Shown piece after piece: positions 22,273 to 29,187 of a stretch of 47,703 nucleotides of DNA (position 1 is its first letter; every line of letters starts with the position of its first letter). The translations under genes were made by a program, and so were the position numbers. This DNA is from WHSP01 sp964424945. Its GTDB lineage: Bacteria > Gemmatimonadota > Gemmatimonadetes > Longimicrobiales > Longimicrobiaceae. Below the pieces are notes generated by a model. The model saw only the letters and a program-made list of their open reading frames with translations, did not search any database and was not told where the DNA came from. The stretch spans positions 1 to 47,703 of the forward strand of contig CAYRLB010000015.1 in assembly GCA_964424945.1 (NCBI GenBank), read 5' to 3'.

Positions 22273-23514
22273 ATGAATCCAGCCTATCTGTCGCTCGCTG
22301 CACTGATCGTTGCAATCGTCGTCAGCTGCTTCTCGCGGCTCAATGTCGGCATCCTTTCACTGGCGTTTGCGTGGATCATCGCCGTCGTTGCCGGGATCGC
22401 GGTGAGCGACGTCATGTCGGGCTTCCCGGTGTCGCTCTTCCTGACCCTTGCCGGCGTGACGCTGCTCTTCACACAGGCGCAGCTGAACGGGACGCTCGAC
22501 CGGATCGCGCAGCGGGCGATGGCGGTGTGCAGGGGGAACGCGGGGCTGATCCCGATCATGTTCTTCGTCATCGCGTCGATCCTTTCCGCGATCGGGCCGG
22601 GGCACATCGCGACCACCGCACTCATCGCTCCGATGGCGATGGCCGTGGCGGCGCGCGCGCAGATTCCCGCCTTTCTGATGGCGATCATGGTCGGTCATGG
22701 CGCGACCTCGGGTGCGGTTTCCCCTGTCGCCCCGACTGGCATCATCGTCACGGAGATCCTGGAGAATATCGGGCTTCCGGGGTATGAAGCGCGCATGTAT
22801 TTCAGCAACCTTCTCGCGCACGTCGGGGTGGCGTTCGCGGGGTACCTCCTCTTCGGCGGATGGCGGCTATTCGCGCACCGTTATTCAGGTTCGATCAGTG
22901 CAGAAGGGGAGGCGGGCGAGGGGTTCGATCTGAAGAACTGGATTACGATCGTCGTCATCCTGATTCTTCTCGTCGGCGTGCTGTTCTTCGGCGTGAATGT
23001 GGGGATGGGTGCCTTCGCCGGTGCCGTGGTTCTGGCGCTCCTGAGAGCGGCGGATCATGAAGATGCGATAAAGCGGATGCCGTGGGGGGTGATCATCATG
23101 GTGAGCGGCGTGACGGTGCTCATCGCGATGCTGGAGCGGACGCAGGGGCTGGATCTGTTCACCGACCTTCTGGCCAACTTCGCGACGCCCGATACGGCGA
23201 CTGGTATGATCGCTCTGGTAACAGGCGTGATCTCCGTATACAGCAGCACTTCCGGGGTCGTGCTGCCCGCCCTTCTTCCGACGATCCCGGGGCTGGTCGA
23301 ACGGCTCGGCGGTGGTGACCCGATCGCGCTCGCCTCCGCGATGAGCGTAGGTGGCCATCTGGTGGATGTGTCACCCCTCTCCACGATCGGTGCGCTCTGT
23401 ATCGCCGCGCTCGTGCCCGGAACGGAGAGCTCGAAAGCGCTCTTCAACAAGCTGCTCGCGTGGGGGCTGTCGATGGCGGTGGTGGGTGCAATCGTCTCGT
23501 ATATGGCGTTCTAG
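22273..23514 (+). CDS. MatC-like / SLC13-type dicarboxylate carrier
   Basis: 413 residues, about 11 hydrophobic helices. It begins MNPAYLSLAALIVAIVVSCFSRLNVGILSLA-like (family pattern of the MatC N-terminus, here residues 1-31), then ISPI-like loops: GPGHIATTALIAPMAMAVAA, GHGATSGAVSPVAPTGIIV, SSTSGVVLPALLPTIPGL and VGGHLVDVSPLSTIGALC. These hairpin-like motifs with Ser/Thr/Gly mark ion-coupled anion carriers that move malonate, tartrate or related dicarboxylates across the inner membrane. The specific substrate is not predictable. No linked metabolic gene is visible. Confidence 0.83.
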   Translation: MNPAYLSLAALIVAIVVSCFSRLNVGILSLAFAWIIAVVAGIAVSDVMSGFPVSLFLTLAGVTLLFTQAQLNGTLDRIAQRAMAVCRGNAGLIPIMFFVIASILSAIGPGHIATTALIAPMAMAVAARAQIPAFLMAIMVGHGATSGAVSPVAPTGIIVTEILENIGLPGYEARMYFSNLLAHVGVAFAGYLLFGGWRLFAHRYSGSISAEGEAGEGFDLKNWITIVVILILLVGVLFFGVNVGMGAFAGAVVLALLRAADHEDAIKRMPWGVIIMVSGVTVLIAMLERTQGLDLFTDLLANFATPDTATGMIALVTGVISVYSSTSGVVLPALLPTIPGLVERLGGGDPIALASAMSVGGHLVDVSPLSTIGALCIAALVPGTESSKALFNKLLAWGLSMAVVGAIVSYMAF

Positions 23515-23611
23515 GGAGGAGCACAGGACCCTTTTCCCTCGGCTACGCCCCGGATTTGCAGACGGTGACGGTCCTGCGCCCACGGGATCGCAACCAGCAA
23601 GCCGGGATCGA

Positions 23612-24004
23612 ATGAAGCGCACAGGAGGCCGTCTACGGGCGGACCGGGAGGAAGCAGCGCAGCGTCGGATCGATATGGCGATGGTCGTGGCGTTCCTGGC
23701 GGGGACCTTTTCGCTCTTCGTTGCTGTGCGGACCTGGAGAGCCCGTGTCTATCTCGACCTCGAGACTCTCCTCGGTATCATCGACGCTCTGATCATTCTG
23801 GCGTTGGGGGCACTTCTCGCGAGAGGGTGGCATGCGGCGACCCGGATTCTGCTGCTGATGGCCCTCTTCGGGGTTGCGTTCACCTTCTGGCGCGGCCTTC
23901 CGCCCCTCGCGATCATACCGCCGCTGGCGACCGCCATCGTATATTTCCGGGCGATTTTCGCGCAGTGGGAGCTGGCGCGTCATGAACAGCTCCCTCCTCC
24001 CTGA
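23612..24004 (+). CDS. Small inner-membrane protein
   Basis: 130 residues from the ATG at 23612, with three or four hydrophobic helices (about 22-38, 50-66, 73-86 and 92-110) after a basic N-terminus (MKRTGGRLRADREEAAQRR). No family recognised. Lies between the carrier and the ABC transporter genes, 98 nt from the former stop, 45 nt before the latter start. Confidence 0.55.
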   Translation: MKRTGGRLRADREEAAQRRIDMAMVVAFLAGTFSLFVAVRTWRARVYLDLETLLGIIDALIILALGALLARGWHAATRILLLMALFGVAFTFWRGLPPLAIIPPLATAIVYFRAIFAQWELARHEQLPPP

Positions 24005-24049
24005 CCGCACGGCGCTCTGCGGCCTCACTCCAACTCCAACCCCCATCCG

Positions 24050-25006
24050 ATGCAGCACGCCCTACATCTGGAGAATGTACGAAAAGAGTATGACGGCCAC
24101 CGAGCTGTGGATGATCTGAGCATCGCCATCCCCCGGGGGAGCATTTACGGGATCCTGGGTCCGAACGGGGCAGGGAAGTCCTCGACGATCCGGACCGCGC
24201 TGAACATCCTCTCGCGCGATGGCGGCTCGGTGAGGATTCTCGATGTCGACCCTGCGGACGACCCGACGATCCTGCGGCGGGTAGGCTATCTGCCCGAGGA
24301 ACGCGGGCTATATCGCACGATGCGGGTTCTGGATGTGATCGTCTTCTTCGCGCGCCTGAAAGGGGTCGATCGGAGCGAGGCGCGGCGGGAAGGTGCGCGG
24401 TGGCTCGAGCGACTGGGGCTGGAGGAGTGGGGGCGCACCCGTGTCGATGCCCTGTCGAAGGGAATGCAGCAGAAGGTCCAGTTCGTTTCGACAATCCTGC
24501 ACCGGCCGGATCTTCTCTTCCTCGATGAGCCGAGTGCGGGCCTCGACCCGGTCAATCAGGATCTCCTTCGCGATACGATCCTGGCGGTTCGGGAGGAGGG
24601 ACGCACCGTCATCTTCAGCACGCACAACATGGCGGAGGCCGAACGGCTGTGCGACAGTGTCTGCATCATCTCGCGTGGTCGCAAGGTGCTCGATGGATCC
24701 CTCGATGAGATCCGGCGCGTGAACCTCGGGAACCGGTGGCGCGTTGAGTACCTGGAAGCGCCTCCAGGAGCCGAGGAGCTGTTCGCACGGCCGGGGCTTT
24801 TCGAGAGCGTGACGCCGACCCGGCGAGGATGGGAGGTCGTGCTTCCGGCGGGCGAATCGCCGCGCGTTCTCTTCGCACATCTCGCGACCTTCGACGCAGT
24901 TCCTTCGCGATTCGAGCAGGTCGAGCCATCCCTCCACGAGATCTTCGTCAGTCATGTCGGTGATGTTGCCGCCAACCCCCAGAAGCGGGAGGGCCGGGAT
25001 GCGTGA
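24050..25006 (+). CDS. ABC transporter ATP-binding protein (NatA-like)
   Basis: 318 residues. Complete ATPase: Walker A GPNGAGKSS (about 38-46), Q-loop region, signature LSKGMQQKVQ, Walker B LLFLDEPSAGLDP, and the H-loop FSTHN. The C-terminal 90 residues carry the beta-strand domain (DUF4162 type) of NatA-like exporters. Its gene overlaps the following permease by 8 nt. It likely drives export of sodium, lipids or a toxic compound, as in NatAB; the substrate is not visible. Confidence 0.93.
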   Translation: MQHALHLENVRKEYDGHRAVDDLSIAIPRGSIYGILGPNGAGKSSTIRTALNILSRDGGSVRILDVDPADDPTILRRVGYLPEERGLYRTMRVLDVIVFFARLKGVDRSEARREGARWLERLGLEEWGRTRVDALSKGMQQKVQFVSTILHRPDLLFLDEPSAGLDPVNQDLLRDTILAVREEGRTVIFSTHNMAEAERLCDSVCIISRGRKVLDGSLDEIRRVNLGNRWRVEYLEAPPGAEELFARPGLFESVTPTRRGWEVVLPAGESPRVLFAHLATFDAVPSRFEQVEPSLHEIFVSHVGDVAANPQKREGRDA

Positions 25007-26264
25007 TCTTGCCGTAATCGTGGAGCGCGAATTCTGGGAGCGGGTGCGGTCGAAGAGCTTCATCATCAGCACCATCCTGACGCCCGTCTTCTTCCTCGGC
25101 GCGCTGCTTCTTCCCGCCTTCCTCAGTCAGCGTTCAGAGGATAGGGGGTTCCGGCTGGTGATCGTCGATGAGAGCGCCGATCGACTGGGTCCGGCCGTCA
25201 TCACGCGGCTGGCTGAGGATGGCGGGAATACCGACACGGAGGTCACCATTGCCCCCGGCGATCTGTCCTCGCAGTCGGCTGCGCTGACCGCGAGGCTGCG
25301 ATCCGGCGGCATCGACGCATACATGCGCATCCCGCAGGATGTGCGGGGCGGAAGCGAAGTCTCCCTCTGGTCGGTGGATCCGATCACTACGGGCGAACGA
25401 TCCCGGATCCGGAGTGCTCTTTCAGCAAGCATTCAGAGCGAGCGCGCGGCCGAACTGGGGATCGGGCAGGAGAGTGTCCAGGAACTGCTGGAGCCCGTCA
25501 CCCTGAATGAGGTTCGCGTAACCGAACGGGGCGAGGAGGATCGCTCCGTCGCGCAAAGCTTCGTCGGCATGGCAGTCGCGTTCATCCTCTACTTCCTCAT
25601 TCTGATCTATGGCGTGCACGTTCTGCGAAGTGCGCAGGAGGAGAAGGCGAACCGGATCTCCGAAATCCTCGTTTCTTCGGTAAGTCCGGCGAAGCTGATG
25701 CTGGGCAAGGTCCTCGGCGTGGGATCTACTGCGCTGCTGCAGGTCGCGATCTGGGGGGCGCTCGTCATGGCGCTGATCGGCCTCCCCCTGCTGGCGATGC
25801 TGGGGGCGGACCCGGAACTCCGCAACGACATATTGGGCTTCATCCCTGTCGGCGGGTTCGTCATCTTCGCTCTCTTCGTCGTGCTCGGCTTCTTCCTCTT
25901 TGCAACGATGTTCGCCGCACTCGGAGCGGCGGCAGAAACGATGGAGGATGCACAGCGATTCACAATGCCCCTCACGCTTCCGCTCCTCATCCCGATTGTG
26001 ATGGCGGAAACCCTCGTGCGAGCGCCCGCGGGTACGGCGGCGGTGGTCATGTCCTGGATTCCGCTGACCGCGCCGCTGGTGGTGCCGATCCGCTGGTTTG
26101 CCGGCGGCGCCGGAACGACTGATGTCATCCTTGCGGTCGCCTGGCTTCTCCTGAGCATCGTCGCGATTGGCTGGGTCGCGGGGAGAATCTATCGTGCCGG
26201 CATCCTGAATACCGGGAGACGAGCCGGCTGGCGGAGTGTCGCGGCCTGGGTCAGAGGGCGATGA
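24999..26264 (+). CDS. ABC-2 type permease (NatB-like)
   Basis: 421 residues from the ATG at 24999, with GGGAGG about 7 nt upstream. One helix near the N-terminus, a 150-residue soluble loop, then five or six helices from about residue 190 (VAQSFVGMAVAFILYFLIL; then EEKANRISEILVSSVSP, typical of ABC-2 permeases). It forms the membrane half of the exporter with the ATPase before it. Confidence 0.9.
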   Translation: MRDLAVIVEREFWERVRSKSFIISTILTPVFFLGALLLPAFLSQRSEDRGFRLVIVDESADRLGPAVITRLAEDGGNTDTEVTIAPGDLSSQSAALTARLRSGGIDAYMRIPQDVRGGSEVSLWSVDPITTGERSRIRSALSASIQSERAAELGIGQESVQELLEPVTLNEVRVTERGEEDRSVAQSFVGMAVAFILYFLILIYGVHVLRSAQEEKANRISEILVSSVSPAKLMLGKVLGVGSTALLQVAIWGALVMALIGLPLLAMLGADPELRNDILGFIPVGGFVIFALFVVLGFFLFATMFAALGAAAETMEDAQRFTMPLTLPLLIPIVMAETLVRAPAGTAAVVMSWIPLTAPLVVPIRWFAGGAGTTDVILAVAWLLLSIVAIGWVAGRIYRAGILNTGRRAGWRSVAAWVRGR

Positions 26265-26322
26265 AGTTCCAACTTCCCGATCGTCCTGGCGCCTCCTGCC
26301 TTCGTTCTGACGGGGGTGGGCT

Positions 26323-27018
26323 GTGACGCCGGATGCATCCCGCGTCGTCCATCTCGATGCGCACAGGCAGAAGGCGATCGATCTGCTGACCCGCCACTAC
26401 ATCCGGGAGCACATCGAGCTCCAGGACTTCGAAAACCGCCTCGACCGGTTGTACCGGGCAGTCAGTGCAGTCGAGGTCGATGCCGTTCTCGCCGATCTTC
26501 CTGCCGTCTCGTCGAGCGAGCGGTCCGCGTTTCCCCACTCGGACGATGTTCCGCGCCGGGATCGGCAGCTGCTCGGTGCCGTAATGGGCGGGACTGCGCA
26601 TAGGGGGAGTTGGCGGCCCGCTCGTCAGATCAATGCCCTGGCGGCAATGGGGAGCATCAAGCTGGACTTTCGGGAGGCGAGCTTCGCCGCGGGTGTGACC
26701 GACCTCGTGGTCATCGCCCTGATGGGGGGCGTGGAGATCCTGGTACCACCCGGTCTGCGCGTGCAGTGCGACGGGATCGGGGTGATGGGCGCCTTCGACG
26801 GAGTGTCGCACGACTCTCCCGGCTGGCATCCCGACCAACCGACGCTTCGGATCAGGGGGATCGCCTTCTTCGGGGGCGTCGAGGTCAAGCAGCGGTACCC
26901 GGGGGAGTCCGCCGGAGATGCAAAAAGACGACTGCGTAGGGGAGCGAAGGCACGTCGACTCGGCAACAGGGAGTACGGAGAGCGAGGGGGGCCGCCTCCG
27001 CACGGAAATGACTTCTGA
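26323..27018 (+). CDS. DUF1707 / LiaF-like cell-envelope response protein
   Basis: 231 residues from a GTG. Residues about 5-60 are a DUF1707-type helical segment (RHYIREHIELQDFENRLDRLYRA). From about 100 to 195 comes the beta-helix of the LiaF/'cell wall-active antibiotics response' type (AAMGSIKLDFREASF, VIALMGGVEILVPPGLRV, IAFFGGVEVKQRY). The linking segment lacks a membrane helix. In Actinobacteria and Firmicutes such proteins repress envelope-stress systems; here no two-component partner is adjacent. The tail is basic and Gly-rich. Confidence 0.75.
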   Translation: MTPDASRVVHLDAHRQKAIDLLTRHYIREHIELQDFENRLDRLYRAVSAVEVDAVLADLPAVSSSERSAFPHSDDVPRRDRQLLGAVMGGTAHRGSWRPARQINALAAMGSIKLDFREASFAAGVTDLVVIALMGGVEILVPPGLRVQCDGIGVMGAFDGVSHDSPGWHPDQPTLRIRGIAFFGGVEVKQRYPGESAGDAKRRLRRGAKARRLGNREYGERGGPPPHGNDF

Positions 27019-27138
27019 TGACGAGGTGAAAAATCGGACTGCCCGGCGGTCACGCGGACGCCCACGCCGGGAGGAACGGAGCGGGGTATCAGACCACGAG
27101 TGCCAGATCGATCTTCAACTGGGACAGGAGGCTGATTC

Positions 27139-27612
27139 ATGGAGGCAAAAGCTCTGCGATCACATCTCGTACAGTACCTCGATTGGGGTGACGCCCACGC
27201 GACCTTCGAGAAGGCCTTCGAAGATGTGCCTGAGGCGGCGCGGGGGGTGCGGCCGGAGGGAAGTCCCCATTCGCTCTGGGAGCTTCTGGAACACCTGCGC
27301 TTCACTCAGTTCGACATCCTGAATTTCTGTCGCGACTCGTCCTATCGTGAACCTTCCTGGCCGGCCGACTACTGGCCGGATGCACCGGCTCCGGCGAGCA
27401 CGGAGGAGTGGACGAACGCCATCCAATCGTATCTCGCGGATCGCACGGATCTGATACGGATCGCCGCCGACCCGGACGTCGACCTCTTCGCGGAAATTCC
27501 GCATGGTAGTGGTCAGACATACCTGCGTGAGCTCCTTCTGGTGGCAGACCACAACTCTTACCACCTGGGCCAGGTCGTACTGACGCGCAGGCTTCTTGGG
27601 CTCTGGGAGTAA
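27139..27612 (+). CDS. DinB-like (YfiT-type) four-helix protein
   Basis: 157 residues, one strong ribosome binding site (AGGAGG, 7 nt). The pattern SLWELLEHLRFTQFDIL carries the first metal His, and ADHNSYHLGQVV the other two, as in the DinB/YfiT superfamily of putative metal-dependent enzymes (transfer of thiols or hydrolysis in characterised members). Its last 51 nt form part of the 55-bp duplication that flanks the N-gap, so the 3' end is repeated at 27717-27771; the protein itself is complete. Confidence 0.85.
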   Translation: MEAKALRSHLVQYLDWGDAHATFEKAFEDVPEAARGVRPEGSPHSLWELLEHLRFTQFDILNFCRDSSYREPSWPADYWPDAPAPASTEEWTNAIQSYLADRTDLIRIAADPDVDLFAEIPHGSGQTYLRELLLVADHNSYHLGQVVLTRRLLGLWE

Positions 27613-27616
27613 GGAA
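27562..27616 (+). repeat. 55-bp direct repeat, left copy (assembly join)
   Basis: This copy contains the end of the DinB-like gene. An identical 55-bp copy follows the N-gap at 27717-27771, and unique sequence continues from there. Such a perfect k-mer-sized duplication at a gap is the mark of two contigs that overlap but were joined with filler. Confidence 0.9.
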
Positions 27617-27716
27617 NNNNNNNNNNNNNNNNNNNNNNNNNNNNNNNNNNNNNNNNNNNNNNNNNNNNNNNNNNNNNNNNNNNNNNNNNNNNNNNNNNNN
27701 NNNNNNNNNNNNNNNN
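27617..27716. other. Assembly gap, 100 N
   Basis: Exactly 100 unknown bases, the conventional placeholder for a gap of unknown size. The flanking 55-bp duplication suggests that no sequence is missing and the true junction is 155 bp shorter than shown. Confidence 0.97.
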
Positions 27717-27771
27717 CACCTGGGCCAGGTCGTACTGACGCGCAGGCTTCTTGGGCTCTGGGAGTAAGGAA
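27717..27771 (+). repeat. 55-bp direct repeat, right copy (assembly join)
   Basis: Identical to 27562-27616 base for base, running from the last 51 coding nt of the DinB-like gene to 4 nt past its stop. It has no start of its own and should not be annotated as a second gene fragment. Confidence 0.9.
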
Positions 27772-27811
27772 ACGGCGGCCCGGCAGCGCCGCCAGGGACT
27801 CGTAGCAAGGA

Positions 27812-27842
27812 AAAGGGGCGGAGCCTGCAAAGCCGCCCCTTT
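27812..27842. terminator. Bidirectional terminator between convergent genes
   Basis: AAAGGGGCGG (27812-27821) pairs perfectly with CCGCCCCTTT (27833-27842), 11-nt loop. T-runs follow on both strands (TTTCTGA on plus, TTTTCCTT on minus), serving the DinB-like gene and the convergent gene at 27868-28932. Confidence 0.8.
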
Positions 27843-27867
27843 CTGACGATCGGAGAACAGACGGGGC

Positions 27868-28932
27868 TCAGCGATACACCTTCAGCTCGTACGGACCGAC
27901 CTCGCCCGGCGCATAGCTCGTGACAAGCACCAGCCAATCTCCGGCTCCCGCCGGCAGTACCAGCTGCGCATTGCCCTGTCCGGCGGAATCGTCATCCCGG
28001 TACCAGTCGCCGGAGGGCGAGCGAACCGCCAGATAGGCGTCAAAAGCATCCGCCTGCAGAACGAGGGTCATCCCTGCATCCGCCGAGCCGGAGACGGTAT
28101 GCTCATGGTAGAACTCGCCGTGGATCTGCCGCGGATCTCCCTCCGCGAGTGTTCCTCGCACGATGTCATCCTCCGTCAGAACGACCGGTTCCGTCTCGAC
28201 GATCTGAATCGTATAGGCTCCCGTCGACTGGCCGGTGTACGCGGTGTGGGTCGCGATGATCTCCCACGTGCCGGCCTCCGCCGCAGCAACCGACGCCGTC
28301 GCTGCATTCTCGGAAGAACCGTCGTAAATCTGCGAAACGATCTCGCCCGACGGGCTGTGAAGCACGATTTCAGGGGTGAAATCCTGCGATGAGAGTTGTA
28401 CGAAGAGCTGCGCGGCCTCCCCCACGGTATAGGTGTGCCGCGCGAAACGGTGCCCCTTGGCTGACATCGGAGTCGCCTCGGTCAGAGACCCGGACATCGA
28501 CTCCACCCTGCCCGGCGTTTCCAGCGAAATGGAGAGCTGATAGTCGCCGCCCACCTGGTCGAATGCGCTGACGATGGCCCGCCACTCACCCCCGACAGTC
28601 GCTACTGTAACGATGCGGGAAGTCCGGATGCTCTCGTAGTCGTCATTGTAAAGAGAGTCGCCGGTAGGAGGAATCAGCTGAAGGATGGTGTCGAAGTCGT
28701 CGGCGTCGAGGCGAACTTCGACGACCTGACCGGCGGAGACCTGGAAGACGTGCTCGTTCCGCGCCTGTCGTGTCTCCGACGGGTTGATCGGCTGCACCAG
28801 ACTGCCACTGATACGGGTTACCTCGGCGTTCGGACCAGCCCCTACGCCCGCCGCTTGCTGGGCTACGGAAGGATCGGGGTACAACAGAGTGGCGATGATC
28901 AGCGCACAGGGTATGGTGCGTAAGACGTTCAT
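27868..28932 (-). CDS. Exported three-repeat beta-sandwich protein (PPC-like domains)
   Basis: 354 residues from the ATG at 28932. Signal peptide of about 24 residues ending PSVAQQ. The mature part consists of three copies of a roughly 100-residue beta-sandwich: each has an opening SGSL or RGTL strand, a HVFQV/HTYTV/HEHTV strand, a D-[AD]-FD/DF or TPE block and a closing G-[DE]-Y-x-[IL] strand (GDYQLSI, GAYTIQI, GPYELKV). This matches the bacterial pre-peptidase C-terminal (PPC) domain that usually sits behind proteases, but no protease is attached here. It may bind calcium or surface glycans. Convergent with DinB; a shared terminator lies between them. Confidence 0.78.
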   Translation of the reverse strand: MNVLRTIPCALIIATLLYPDPSVAQQAAGVGAGPNAEVTRISGSLVQPINPSETRQARNEHVFQVSAGQVVEVRLDADDFDTILQLIPPTGDSLYNDDYESIRTSRIVTVATVGGEWRAIVSAFDQVGGDYQLSISLETPGRVESMSGSLTEATPMSAKGHRFARHTYTVGEAAQLFVQLSSQDFTPEIVLHSPSGEIVSQIYDGSSENAATASVAAAEAGTWEIIATHTAYTGQSTGAYTIQIVETEPVVLTEDDIVRGTLAEGDPRQIHGEFYHEHTVSGSADAGMTLVLQADAFDAYLAVRSPSGDWYRDDDSAGQGNAQLVLPAGAGDWLVLVTSYAPGEVGPYELKVYR

Positions 28933-29121
28933 CGAAATCTCAATATTCTTGCGTTGGATGGCTCTGCCCGCACTGGATCGCATTCGGTACCCCGCGGTGT
29001 TGCCGATGAGCCACCGAAGTGCGCCGAGTGGCTGCGCGGGAGGATCCCTTCAGCAGTGCGCCGGCGGGTCCGGTCATTGGTGCCGGGTCAGGAAAGACAA
29101 ACCTCCCTGCGGCAGATGAGA

Positions 29122-29153
29122 AAAGCCCGGCCTCCGAAGGGAGGCCGGGCTTT
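29122..29153 (-). terminator. Strong terminator of the ThuA/dehydrogenase gene
   Basis: A perfect 14-bp stem, AAAGCCCGGCCTCC (29122-29135) with GGAGGCCGGGCTTT (29140-29153), loop of four. On the minus strand the T-run TTTTCTC follows it, 35 nt past the stop of the gene at 29188. Confidence 0.85.
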
Positions 29154-29187
29154 CGACATCCGGGCGGTCCGCTCAGCGACCCGCAGC

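Noticed and set aside
27562..27771. Tandem duplication or mobile element around the N run
   Set aside because: The repeat is perfect, k-mer-sized and ends at the N run; there are no inverted ends or transposase. Assembly artefact is simpler.
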